Source: Sedimenticola sp. (lineage in GTDB: Bacteria > Pseudomonadota > Gammaproteobacteria > Chromatiales > Chromatiaceae). From it: DNA of 14,148 nucleotides. The notes beneath the pieces are model-generated. The model was not told where the DNA came from. It saw nothing but the letters and a program-made list of their open reading frames with translations, and made no database searches. Shown in pieces: positions 1 through 6,150 of the stretch. The DNA is taken from assembly GCA_026197195.1 (NCBI GenBank), contig JAPHUG010000253.1, forward strand, positions 1-14,148. Direction: 5' to 3'. Position numbers and translations under genes: made by a program. Numbering within the stretch: the first letter of the stretch is position 1; every line of letters starts with the position of its first letter.

Positions 1-1
1 C

Positions 2-934
2 AATGAGGCGGCCGATGCCGTGCGTAATGCCGCCCGGGCTCAGGACTACAGCAGCCGGGAGATACTGGATGCAACGGCCCGGTTTGATTGGAATGAACTG
101 ACCGCCGAGGCCAACAACCTTTCACTGTTCGCCGAAAAACGGGTCATAGATCTGCGGGTCCCGTCCGGCAAACCCGGTCGTGAGGGGGGTAAGGCACTGG
201 CCGAGTATGCCAATCGCCCACCGGAAGATACCCTGCTGCTGCTCACCCTGCCCAAGCTGGATAAAAGTCAGCTCAGCAGCAAGTGGCTTAGGGCGCTGGA
301 AGCCAAAGGCGCCTTGATTCAGATCTGGCCTATTGAAGGGAGCCGCCTACAGCCCTGGATCGAACAACGCATGCGACAGGCCGGGCTGATACCCGGTCCC
401 CAGGTTGCCGCACTCCTGGCGGAGCGCATCGAGGGCAACCTGCTGGCTGCCGCACAGGAGATCGAAAAACTACAGCTTCTGTTTGGATCCGGCGTTATCG
501 ACATCGAGCAACTACAGGAGTCGGTTGCCGACAGCGCCCGTTACGATATCTACGGGCTGGTCGACAGCGCCCTGTCAGGTGGAATCGGGCGTAGCATTCG
601 TATGCTGAATGGCCTGCGCGCGGAAGGCACGGCAGCACCCGTCATACTCTGGGCCCTGACCCGGGAGATCCGTCTGCTCTGCGCACTGGCACAACAGGTT
701 GAACAAGGGCGCTCACCTCAACAGGTGGTCGCCTCTGCTCGGGATGTCTGGGACAAACGCAAGCCCCTGGTCACCAAAGGCCTGCAACGTTTGAACCTGC
801 CTCAATGGCAAAACCTGCTGCAACGCTGTTGCCAGACAGACCGCGCCATTAAAGGCCAAAGCCGGCAAGACCCGTGGCTGCAGTTGCAACAGATCTGCAC
901 GCGGATGGCTGGTGCCCCGCTCCTTAGCGAGTGA
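2..934 (+). CDS. holA: DNA polymerase III subunit delta, 5'-truncated by the window edge
   Basis: The delta subunit is part of the clamp loader that opens the beta sliding clamp and places it on primed DNA. The frame is open from base 2, so the start lies outside the window; 310 residues are visible. By memory of the E. coli protein (343 aa) about 30 N-terminal residues are missing, since the first visible residues (NEAADAVRNAARAQ) resemble its QDAVRQVAAAQ stretch. Other family-like features are a hydrophobic stretch LLLLTLPKLDKSQ, the EGNLLAAAQEIEKLQLL segment of the AAA+ lid, and the C-terminal helical domain with APVILWALTREIRLL. A GTG at 20 is in frame, but starting there would cut into the conserved nucleotide-binding fold. 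proA follows after 90 bp on the same strand. In many relatives lptE lies just upstream of holA. Confidence 0.93.
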   Translation, partial: NEAADAVRNAARAQDYSSREILDATARFDWNELTAEANNLSLFAEKRVIDLRVPSGKPGREGGKALAEYANRPPEDTLLLLTLPKLDKSQLSSKWLRALEAKGALIQIWPIEGSRLQPWIEQRMRQAGLIPGPQVAALLAERIEGNLLAAAQEIEKLQLLFGSGVIDIEQLQESVADSARYDIYGLVDSALSGGIGRSIRMLNGLRAEGTAAPVILWALTREIRLLCALAQQVEQGRSPQQVVASARDVWDKRKPLVTKGLQRLNLPQWQNLLQRCCQTDRAIKGQSRQDPWLQLQQICTRMAGAPLLSE

Positions 935-1024
935 TCCGCTGCGTCAGATTGTCTCCCCCAATCCCGAAACAATTTGTTAGACTCCCCTATTAGAGTCAGT
1001 ATTCAGAATATCACCGGAACCAAC

Positions 1025-2296
1025 ATGTCCAGCGAAACAGTCGACATTACCCGTTACATGGCCGAGCTTGGCCAACGCGCCCGCGCCGCTTCCCGCCGCC
1101 TGGCGGCCGCCTCCGCTGGAGACAAAAACGCCGCCCTGCAGGCCATTGCTGAGGACCTGGCGGCCAACCGGGAGTCTCTGATCAGCGAAAATCTGCGGGA
1201 TCTTGCGGCCGGCCGAGAAAAAGGCCTGGATGCCGCACTGCTGGATCGCCTGGAACTGACACCGGATCGTATCGACAGCATGATTGAAGGTATCCAGCAG
1301 ATCATCGCCCTCAGCGACCCGATCGGTGAAATCTTTGACATGAAATACCGCCCCACCGGCATTCAGGTCGGACGGATGCGGGTGCCGCTGGGCGTGGTGG
1401 GCATTATCTATGAATCCCGCCCCAATGTGACGGCTGATGCGGCTGCGCTTTGCCTAAAATCCGGTAACGCCACGGTGTTGCGTGGCGGCTCCGAAGCCTT
1501 CCACTCAAACCAGGCGATTGCCGCCAGTATACAGCGCGGTCTGGAGAAGAGTGGACTGCCTGCCGACTGTGTGCAGGTCATCGCCACAACTGACCGGGCG
1601 GCGGTCGGGGCCATGATCACCATGCCCGAGTCGATTGACGTGATTATCCCCCGCGGCGGCAAGGGGTTGATCGAACGTATAGCCAATGACGCGCGCGTTC
1701 CCGTCATCAAGCATCTTGACGGTATCTGCCACGTCTACATTGATGACCAGGCAGATAATGGCAAGGCCTTCGACATCGCCATCAATGCCAAAACCCAGCG
1801 CTACGGCACCTGCAACACCATGGAAACGCTGTTGGTGGCCGAGGCCATAGCTGAAGATATCCTTCCCATGCTGGGTGCGGCATTTGCTGAACATGAGGTC
1901 GAACTACGCGGCTGTCCGGCCACCTGCGCCCAACTGGAAAATTGCCTGCCCGCAACGGATGATGATTGGGATACGGAGTATCTGGGACCGATTCTCTCGA
2001 TTCGTATCGTGAAAGATATGGACGAGGCGATTGACCATATCAATCAGCACAGCTCTGGACATACGGAGTCCATTGTCACCGAAAACTATACCCGGGCACG
2101 CCGATTCCTGGCGGAGGTCGACTCCAGTTCGGTGATGGTGAACGCCTCCACCCGCTTTGCCGATGGCTTTGAGTATGGCCTGGGGGCCGAAATCGGCATC
2201 TCCACGGATAAGTTTCATGCCCGTGGACCGGTCGGCCTCGAAGGCCTGACCTCGGTAAAATATATCGTGCTGGGCGATGGCCACATACGCACCTGA
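1025..2296 (+). CDS. proA: Gamma-glutamyl phosphate reductase (glutamate-5-semialdehyde dehydrogenase)
   Basis: ProA reduces gamma-glutamyl phosphate to glutamate-5-semialdehyde with NADPH, the second step of proline synthesis from glutamate, in the cytosol. From the ATG at 1025 the protein has 423 residues, close to the roughly 417 of E. coli ProA. The frame is open further upstream to a TTG at 974, but those 17 residues are not family-like, and GGAA at 1016-1019 gives a weak ribosome site for 1025. Family motifs seen are [31 protein letters not shown], and [14 protein letters not shown] with the catalytic cysteine at residue 263. Near the end are [15 protein letters not shown] and [11 protein letters not shown]. 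proB, which makes its substrate, is not in the window. A hairpin lies directly after the stop codon. Confidence 0.96.
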   Translation: MSSETVDITRYMAELGQRARAASRRLAAASAGDKNAALQAIAEDLAANRESLISENLRDLAAGREKGLDAALLDRLELTPDRIDSMIEGIQQIIALSDPIGEIFDMKYRPTGIQVGRMRVPLGVVGIIYESRPNVTADAAALCLKSGNATVLRGGSEAFHSNQAIAASIQRGLEKSGLPADCVQVIATTDRAAVGAMITMPESIDVIIPRGGKGLIERIANDARVPVIKHLDGICHVYIDDQADNGKAFDIAINAKTQRYGTCNTMETLLVAEAIAEDILPMLGAAFAEHEVELRGCPATCAQLENCLPATDDDWDTEYLGPILSIRIVKDMDEAIDHINQHSSGHTESIVTENYTRARRFLAEVDSSSVMVNASTRFADGFEYGLGAEIGISTDKFHARGPVGLEGLTSVKYIVLGDGHIRT

Positions 2297-2297
2297 A

Positions 2298-2327
2298 CAA
2301 GCCCCCCTGCCTGGCAGGGGGCGCTTG
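2298..2327 (+). terminator. GC-rich hairpin between proA and nadD (possible terminator or attenuator)
   Basis: Bases 2298-2310 pair with 2314-2327 in a 13-bp stem with one bulged C at 2322 and a 3-base loop. The core 2303-2310/2314-2321 is eight pairs, mostly G-C. It starts just after the proA stop and ends 8 bases before the nadD ATG at 2336. No run of T follows (the next bases are GTTACATCATG), so it is not a textbook intrinsic terminator. It may stabilise the proA mRNA 3' end or limit nadD translation, since the only purine-rich stretch near the nadD start (2316-2321) is buried in the stem. Confidence 0.4.
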
Positions 2328-2335
2328 GTTACATC

Positions 2336-2950
2336 ATGATCGGCCTGCTAGGCGGCACATTCGACCCGATTCATTATGGACATCTGCGAACCGCTCTGGA
2401 TGTTCAGCAGGCGCTTGCGCTCTCCGAGATACGCCTGATCCCGCTCGCCGATCCACCACACCGAACCGCTCCAAGTTGCTCCCCTGAACAGCGCCTGGCC
2501 CTATTGCAGACCGCCGTGGCAGACGAGCCCGGTCTGGTCATTGATCAGCGAGAGATCTTACGGGGAGGTAAAACCTACACCCTGGATACGCTGCGCTCCA
2601 TCAAGCAAGAGACACCGGATGAAACCCTCTGCCTGATCCTGGGCAGTGATGCCTTCAACGGCTTCCCGAACTGGCATAAACCCGAGCTGATTCTGCAGCT
2701 TGCCCACCTGGTGGTGATGCAACGCCCGGGGGAGCCAGACCCGCTGCACTACCATGACCGTATCACCCACCAGTCCGCCGATTTACTGACAAAAGAGGCG
2801 GGGCTGGTGCTGCCACTCGCCGTTACCCAGCTGGAAATATCCGCCACCCGAATCCGGCAGATGCTGAGGCAGGGGCTCTCCCCTCGCTACCTGCTCCCGG
2901 ATGCCGTCTTAAAGCAGATTATTGACCAGCAGCTCTATCAGTCGAGCTAA
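2336..2950 (+). CDS. nadD: Nicotinate-nucleotide adenylyltransferase
   Basis: NadD transfers AMP from ATP to nicotinate mononucleotide to make deamido-NAD, in the NAD synthesis pathway shared by de novo and salvage routes. The 204-residue length is typical. The nucleotidyltransferase signature GGTFDPIHYGH lies at residues 6-16 with HxGH at 13-16. LGSDAF is at 102-107, followed by NWHKPEL, and the C-terminal ISATRIR motif at 168-174 binds ATP phosphates in this family. The ATG at 2336 puts the Rossmann beta strand at the extreme N-terminus as expected. No good Shine-Dalgarno sequence is free in front of it, because the upstream purines are inside the hairpin. rsfS follows after 74 bp, an order common in many bacteria. 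Confidence 0.97.
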   Translation: MIGLLGGTFDPIHYGHLRTALDVQQALALSEIRLIPLADPPHRTAPSCSPEQRLALLQTAVADEPGLVIDQREILRGGKTYTLDTLRSIKQETPDETLCLILGSDAFNGFPNWHKPELILQLAHLVVMQRPGEPDPLHYHDRITHQSADLLTKEAGLVLPLAVTQLEISATRIRQMLRQGLSPRYLLPDAVLKQIIDQQLYQSS

Positions 2951-2975
2951 ATTTCTGTGGATTGCCCATTTTTAA

Positions 2976-2981
2976 TATAAA
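2976..2981 (+). promoter_or_regulatory. Possible -10 box upstream of rsfS
   Basis: TATAAA at 2976-2981 matches five of six bases of the sigma70 -10 consensus and lies in an AT-rich stretch (2968-2986) of an otherwise GC-rich region, 43 bases before the rsfS start. No matching -35 box is visible: the hexamer at 17-bp spacing, TTCTGT, is poor. It could be a weak internal promoter serving rsfS and the downstream genes. Confidence 0.25.
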
Positions 2982-3024
2982 ATTACCACTGTAGTCACTT
3001 TTATCCATCACAGCGCAGAGAGAT

Positions 3025-3384
3025 ATGCAGACAGACGAACTTCGCGACCTCATCTTAAAAACACTCGACGACATGAAAGCCCTGGACGTAAAAGTCCTGG
3101 ATGTCAGAGGCAAAACCAGCATTACCGATCTTATGATCCTCGCCAGCGGCACCTCCAATCGACATGTGACCTCCATTGCTGAGACCGTAGCCTTCCAGGC
3201 AAAAGAGGCCGGCGAAACACCCCTTGGCACGGAAGGACTCAAAGAGGGTGAATGGGTACTGGTCGATCTCAACGGTGTGGTACTCCACGTCATGCAGACC
3301 AAGGTGCGGGATTTTTATCAGCTTGAACGCTTGTGGGAGATGGACACACCGGACAGCAGTAGCCAGAGCGCCAAACTGCATTAA
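3025..3384 (+). CDS. rsfS: Ribosomal silencing factor RsfS (DUF143 / Iojap family)
   Basis: RsfS binds ribosomal protein uL14 on the 50S subunit and blocks joining with 30S, lowering translation in stationary phase or starvation. The 119-residue protein covers the whole family domain. Characteristic stretches are DLMILASGTSNRH (residues 35-47), GEWVLVDLNGVVLHVM (75-90) and VRDFYQLERLW (94-104). The tail after residue 108 is short, polar and probably disordered. The ATG at 3025 follows a purine-rich AGAGAGAT. It sits after nadD as in many bacteria, but the usual next gene, rlmH, is displaced by about 1.5 kb carrying a regulator and a small membrane protein gene. Confidence 0.95.
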   Translation: MQTDELRDLILKTLDDMKALDVKVLDVRGKTSITDLMILASGTSNRHVTSIAETVAFQAKEAGETPLGTEGLKEGEWVLVDLNGVVLHVMQTKVRDFYQLERLWEMDTPDSSSQSAKLH

Positions 3385-3425
3385 CGGCCCCCTTCTGACC
3401 TTAACTGAACGCCCTGGCCTAGTCG

Positions 3426-4397
3426 ATGGACCGATTCGATCGCATTTTTGATCTGCATAAACTGCTTAGTGCCGCCCGCTACCCGGTCTCCAGGTTGCGA
3501 ATAGAGCAGGAGCTGGAGTGTTCCCGCGCCACAGCAAAGCGCATCATTGATGCCATGCGGCTCTATCTGAATGCCCCGATCAAGTATGACCGGGAACTGA
3601 ACGGGTACTTCTATGATCACGCTGACGGTGCCATGTATGAACTGCCTGGCGTCTGGTTTAACAGCTCAGAACTACACGCCCTCCTGAGCGTTCAGCAACT
3701 CCTGCAACAGGTGCAACCGGGACTGCTTGAACAACAACTTGCCCCACTGAAAACCCGTATCGAGGCACTGCTGAAAGCGCAGGAACCGGGGGGTAGCGAC
3801 CTGTCTCAGCGCATTCGTATACTGCGTGCCGCATCACGCCCCGTGGGCGAGCATTTCCAGCGTGTCAGTTCTGCCGTTGCACAACGTAACCGTTTACGAG
3901 TGAACTATTACCAGCGATCCTCCGGCACAACCACAGAACGCATCCTCTCCCCCCAACGGCTTACCTACTACCGCGACAACTGGTATCTGGACGCCTTTTG
4001 TCACCTGCGCAACGCACTGCGCACCTTTGCCTTGGACGCCCTGCAGGGAGCGGTTGTACTCGACCAGCCGGCTCAGGATATCAGTCATGAGGCGTTGGAC
4101 CTTCACACCTCAACCTCTTACGGCATTTTTTCGGGCCAGGCCAACCAGACTGCACACCTCCGATTCAATCCCACTCGCGCCCGCTGGGTCTCCCGGGAGA
4201 CCTGGCATCCACAGCAACAGGGGCACTGGACTGAACAGGGCCGTTATGAACTGCACATTCCCTATAGCCAGGCAGAGGAGTTGGTCATGGATATACTGAA
4301 ATACGGGGCTGATGTTGAAGTGTTGGGACCCCGTTCACTCAGGGCACAGGTCCAACAGGAGCTTCAGAAGATGCTGACACTCTATGGAGTAAAATAG
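3426..4397 (+). CDS. WYL-domain transcriptional regulator (YafY-like)
   Basis: A 323-residue predicted DNA-binding regulator. Residues 1-60 form a winged helix-turn-helix of the DeoR/HTH_11 type, with the recognition region near 22-45 (CSRATAKRIIDAM). A helical linker spans about 75-120. The WYL domain covers about 140-215 and contains DNWYLDAFCHLRNALRTFALDAL with the name-giving residues W186, Y187, L188. A WCX-like C-terminal domain with a late helix (residues 283-320) follows. WYL domains are thought to sense nucleic acid or nucleotide ligands and occur in DNA-damage and phage-defence regulators. Here the target is unknown. In the usual F-x-L-D-R-I stretch the arginine is replaced by A205. 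It begins 41 bp after rsfS with no clear Shine-Dalgarno sequence, so it may be read from the upstream operon. It sits unusually between rsfS and rlmH. Confidence 0.88.
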   Translation: MDRFDRIFDLHKLLSAARYPVSRLRIEQELECSRATAKRIIDAMRLYLNAPIKYDRELNGYFYDHADGAMYELPGVWFNSSELHALLSVQQLLQQVQPGLLEQQLAPLKTRIEALLKAQEPGGSDLSQRIRILRAASRPVGEHFQRVSSAVAQRNRLRVNYYQRSSGTTTERILSPQRLTYYRDNWYLDAFCHLRNALRTFALDALQGAVVLDQPAQDISHEALDLHTSTSYGIFSGQANQTAHLRFNPTRARWVSRETWHPQQQGHWTEQGRYELHIPYSQAEELVMDILKYGADVEVLGPRSLRAQVQQELQKMLTLYGVK

Positions 4398-4399
4398 CC

Positions 4400-4428
4400 T
4401 ACACAAACGGCTTTTAATTCACTATACT
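4400..4428 (+). promoter_or_regulatory. Candidate sigma70 promoter for the small membrane protein gene
   Basis: TACACA at 4400-4405 (four of six matches to the -35 consensus) and TATACT at 4423-4428 (five of six to the -10) are separated by exactly 17 bp. Transcription would start near 4434-4436, about 80 bases before the ATG at 4518. It lies directly behind the WYL regulator stop codon, suggesting the small gene can be transcribed separately from the operon, and could also serve rlmH. Confidence 0.5.
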
Positions 4429-4439
4429 GAACCAGGTTC
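4429..4439. promoter_or_regulatory. Perfect 11-bp palindrome overlapping the predicted start site (candidate operator)
   Basis: GAACCAGGTTC is a perfect inverted repeat (5-bp half sites around one central A) that begins immediately after the -10 box at 4423-4428 and covers the predicted transcription start. A dimeric repressor bound here would block initiation. The neighbouring WYL regulator is the obvious candidate binder, but this is inferred only from proximity. A second, overlapping inverted repeat (TCCTG/CAGGA, 4438-4453, 6-base spacer) lies just downstream. Confidence 0.35.
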
Positions 4440-4517
4440 CTGCCCCACCAGGAGCAAGACAAACCCTATTATAACGTCCCCAAACCCCGGACTGACACGC
4501 ATGCATGGAAAGCCTAA

Positions 4518-4745
4518 ATGTCGCTGCCGGAAAGTCGATCCAAACTCATTCAATGGCTCAGTACCCTGTTCATTCTGTGGCTGGCCATCTGGTTACTGCT
4601 CCTGATAATCCTACCCAGGACCTATTACACCCCCCCTTTTTTTCTACTGGGCATCACCCCGATCATCGGCTGGTTCCTGGTACAACCCCGTAGGGTCATC
4701 TGGTTCTTTATGATCGTCTTTGGTATTAACACGCTGGATGACTAA
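4518..4745 (+). CDS. Small hydrophobic membrane protein, unrecognised
   Basis: A 75-residue protein I do not recognise. It starts with a short polar, net positive N-terminus (MSLPESRSK), then a strong hydrophobic helix at about 12-32 rich in Trp, Leu and Ile. The segment RTYYTPP follows, a second hydrophobic stretch at about 40-55, a basic turn QPRR (56-59), then a shorter hydrophobic segment (60-70) and an acidic end (DD). It is most simply a two- or three-pass inner-membrane protein, with the basic residues giving a positive-inside signal. TGGAAAG at 4506-4512 is a good ribosome site five bases before the ATG. An overlapping frame starting at 4505 gives 62 residues without sensible composition, so I chose this one. 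It follows the WYL regulator and has its own candidate promoter and operator. Confidence 0.6.
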   Translation: MSLPESRSKLIQWLSTLFILWLAIWLLLLIILPRTYYTPPFFLLGITPIIGWFLVQPRRVIWFFMIVFGINTLDD

Positions 4746-4820
4746 TTCCGGTCCCTGCTGAACCCACGGATTGCATAAGCCCCGTCTGATTGGTAGGGTA
4801 GCCAGCACCCGAAATCCAGA

Positions 4821-4851
4821 CAATGGGCAGGCCAATGGGCCACCTGCACCC
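4821..4851 (+). promoter_or_regulatory. Direct repeat and hairpin in front of rlmH
   Basis: The 8-mer CAATGGGC occurs at 4821-4828 and again at 4833-4840 (12-base period). The same bases can fold: GCAGG at 4827-4831 pairs with CCTGC at 4843-4847, and GG at 4825-4826 can pair with CC at 4849-4850 across a bulged A. The structure ends four bases before the rlmH ATG at 4855, where no free Shine-Dalgarno sequence is seen, so it could modulate rlmH translation. Chance is not excluded. Confidence 0.25.
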
Positions 4852-4854
4852 GGC

Positions 4855-5325
4855 ATGATTATTCACCTGATAACCGTAGGAAACAAAATGCCGCGCTGGG
4901 TCCAGGAGGGTTACCAGGAGTACGCCAAGCGGTTACCGGCCGAGTGCAGTCTCAACCTGATTGAAATTGCACCGGGCCATCGCGGTAAAAGCGCCGACAT
5001 CAAACGCACCCTGCGGGATGAAGGCGAGCGCATGCTCAAGGCCATTCCCAAGGGGTGCCGCGTCGTGGCACTGGATGTCCTTGGCAAGTCCTGGAGCACG
5101 GAACAACTCTCGGACCAGCTAGGCCACTGGATGGGCGATGGTCGTGATATTGCCTTACTGGTGGGTGGTCCAGAGGGCCTGGCCGAAGCCTGCCAACAAC
5201 AGGCCGAGAGCCGCTGGTCGCTCTCCGCCCTCACCCTGCCTCACCCCCTGGTGCGTGTTATTGTCTCTGAACAGCTCTATCGCGCCTGGAGCCTACTAAG
5301 AAACCACCCCTACCACCGGGCCTAG
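4855..5325 (+). CDS. rlmH: 23S rRNA (pseudouridine1915-N3)-methyltransferase RlmH
   Basis: RlmH is a SPOUT methyltransferase that methylates pseudouridine 1915 in helix 69 of 23S rRNA on assembled 70S ribosomes, using S-adenosylmethionine. From the ATG at 4855 the protein has 156 residues, nearly the 155 of E. coli RlmH, and aligns from the first strand ([17 protein letters not shown]). The frame is open upstream to a TTG at 4771, but those 28 residues are not part of the family. Seen are ELIEI-like [19 protein letters not shown], the SAM-binding loop LLVGGPEGL (101-109), the knot-forming [14 protein letters not shown] (122-135), and the C-terminal [15 protein letters not shown]. It is normally next to rsfS, but here it is separated from it by the accessory pair. 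Confidence 0.96.
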   Translation: MIIHLITVGNKMPRWVQEGYQEYAKRLPAECSLNLIEIAPGHRGKSADIKRTLRDEGERMLKAIPKGCRVVALDVLGKSWSTEQLSDQLGHWMGDGRDIALLVGGPEGLAEACQQQAESRWSLSALTLPHPLVRVIVSEQLYRAWSLLRNHPYHRA

Positions 5326-5550
5326 TGTGTGGTCCAACAAGCAGCGGGTAAAAACCGTACCGCCGCCTCAGACACGCCATTCTCCACTGTCTTTCAGATG
5401 CACACTGGTGTAGGGTTAATACCTAAGATCGACCCTGGGCGAAGTCACTTGCAGACTGACCAGACGATCAATAATAACGACATTTTTTACGCACAGCTGA
5501 CGCAACAATCCGTTTCATTTTTTTTATAACCCGATAAGTACAGGCTAACC
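5326..5550. other. 225-bp intergenic region between rlmH and maf, no convincing gene
   Basis: I see no plausible gene here. A 66-codon GTG-initiated frame (5329-5529) has low-complexity, non-family-like content and no ribosome site. The region is more AT-rich towards its right end, with a T6 run (5483-5488), a T8 run (5518-5525) and AATAATAA near 5470-5477. No stable stem precedes the T runs, so I do not call a terminator. The most likely content is promoter and leader sequence for the maf-rng-yhdP operon. It shares the 11-mer at 5410-5420 with the nit promoter region at 12001-12011. Confidence 0.5.
5502..5530 (+). promoter_or_regulatory. Weak candidate promoter for maf-rng-yhdP
   Basis: TATAAC at 5525-5530 matches five of six bases of the -10 consensus, and GCAACA at 5502-5507 matches only three of six of the -35 consensus at 17-bp spacing. 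It would give a very short leader before the maf ATG at 5551. An alternative is TTGCAG at 5449-5454 with TAATAA at 5472-5477 (17 bp apart). Neither is strong, but a promoter is expected in this gap because the three downstream genes are tightly packed. Confidence 0.3.
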
Positions 5551-6150
5551 ATGCAGCCGCAGATCTATCTCGCCTCAAATTCACCGCGTCGTCGTGAACT
5601 CCTGACTCAAATCGGGGTCCACCACACCGTAATCGGGGTGAATGTGGATGAGACGCCACGTGAGCGTGAGGCGCCTGCGGAATATGTTATCCGCATGGCA
5701 CTGGAGAAGGCCAGAGCCGGTCATCATCGAGTGGAATCTCTGACGCCGATGCCGGTGCTGGGGGCGGATACAGCGGTGGTTGTTAATCAACAGATTCTGG
5801 GTAAACCGAAAGATCAGAATGAGGCCGTCGCCATGATGGCCCAGCTCTCTGACACCACCCACAAGGTGCTGACCGGCGTTGCCCTGATTGGCCCGCAGGA
5901 AGCGACTCGACTCAGTGTCAGTCATGTTACCTTCAGGGCGGTCTCACAGAAAGAGGCCATCGCCTACTGGCAGAGTGGCGAGCCCGCCGATAAAGCAGGC
6001 GGATACGGTATTCAGGGACTGGGCGCCCTGTTTATATCCGGATTGGATGGCAGCTTCTCAGGTGTTATGGGGCTCCCCCTATTTGAAACCGCTGAGCTTT
6101 TACATCGAGCAGGCATAACCCCGCTCGGAGTAGATAGAGATAACCTATGA
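5551..6150 (+). CDS. maf: Maf-family nucleoside triphosphate pyrophosphatase, YhdE type (dTTP/UTP)
   Basis: Maf proteins hydrolyse NTPs to NMP and pyrophosphate and are thought to remove modified nucleotides. The YhdE branch prefers dTTP, UTP and modified pyrimidines, while the paralogous YceF branch prefers m7GTP. The 199-residue protein has the N-terminal LASNSPRRRELL motif (residues 7-18), GADTAVVV with the conserved Asp73, HKVLTGVALI, and the YhdE-like stretch DKAGGYGIQGLGALFI followed by GSFSGVMGLPLFET. The ASxSPRR form and IQGLG element favour YhdE over YceF. The ATG at 5551 follows a weak AGG. Its stop overlaps the rng start by 4 bp (ATGA), so the two are translationally coupled. In E. 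coli the yhdE-rng-yhdP order is the same. Confidence 0.95.
   Translation: MQPQIYLASNSPRRRELLTQIGVHHTVIGVNVDETPREREAPAEYVIRMALEKARAGHHRVESLTPMPVLGADTAVVVNQQILGKPKDQNEAVAMMAQLSDTTHKVLTGVALIGPQEATRLSVSHVTFRAVSQKEAIAYWQSGEPADKAGGYGIQGLGALFISGLDGSFSGVMGLPLFETAELLHRAGITPLGVDRDNL

Noticed and set aside
974..1009. TTGTTA near 974-979 as a -35 box for a proA promoter
   Set aside because: No hexamer at 16-18 bp spacing matches the -10 consensus better than three of six; the GACTC/GAGTC inverted repeat at 980-997 is only 5 bp.
4505..4693. 62-codon frame overlapping the small membrane protein gene
   Set aside because: It has no ribosome site and an incoherent translation, while the frame starting at 4518 has both a ribosome site and clear membrane segments.
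5518..5525. T8 run before maf as an intrinsic terminator
   Set aside because: No GC-rich stem precedes it; the adjacent upstream sequence allows only three-pair stems.
5329..5529. 66-codon frame between rlmH and maf
   Set aside because: GTG start with no Shine-Dalgarno sequence, polar non-family-like translation, and overlap with likely promoter sequence.
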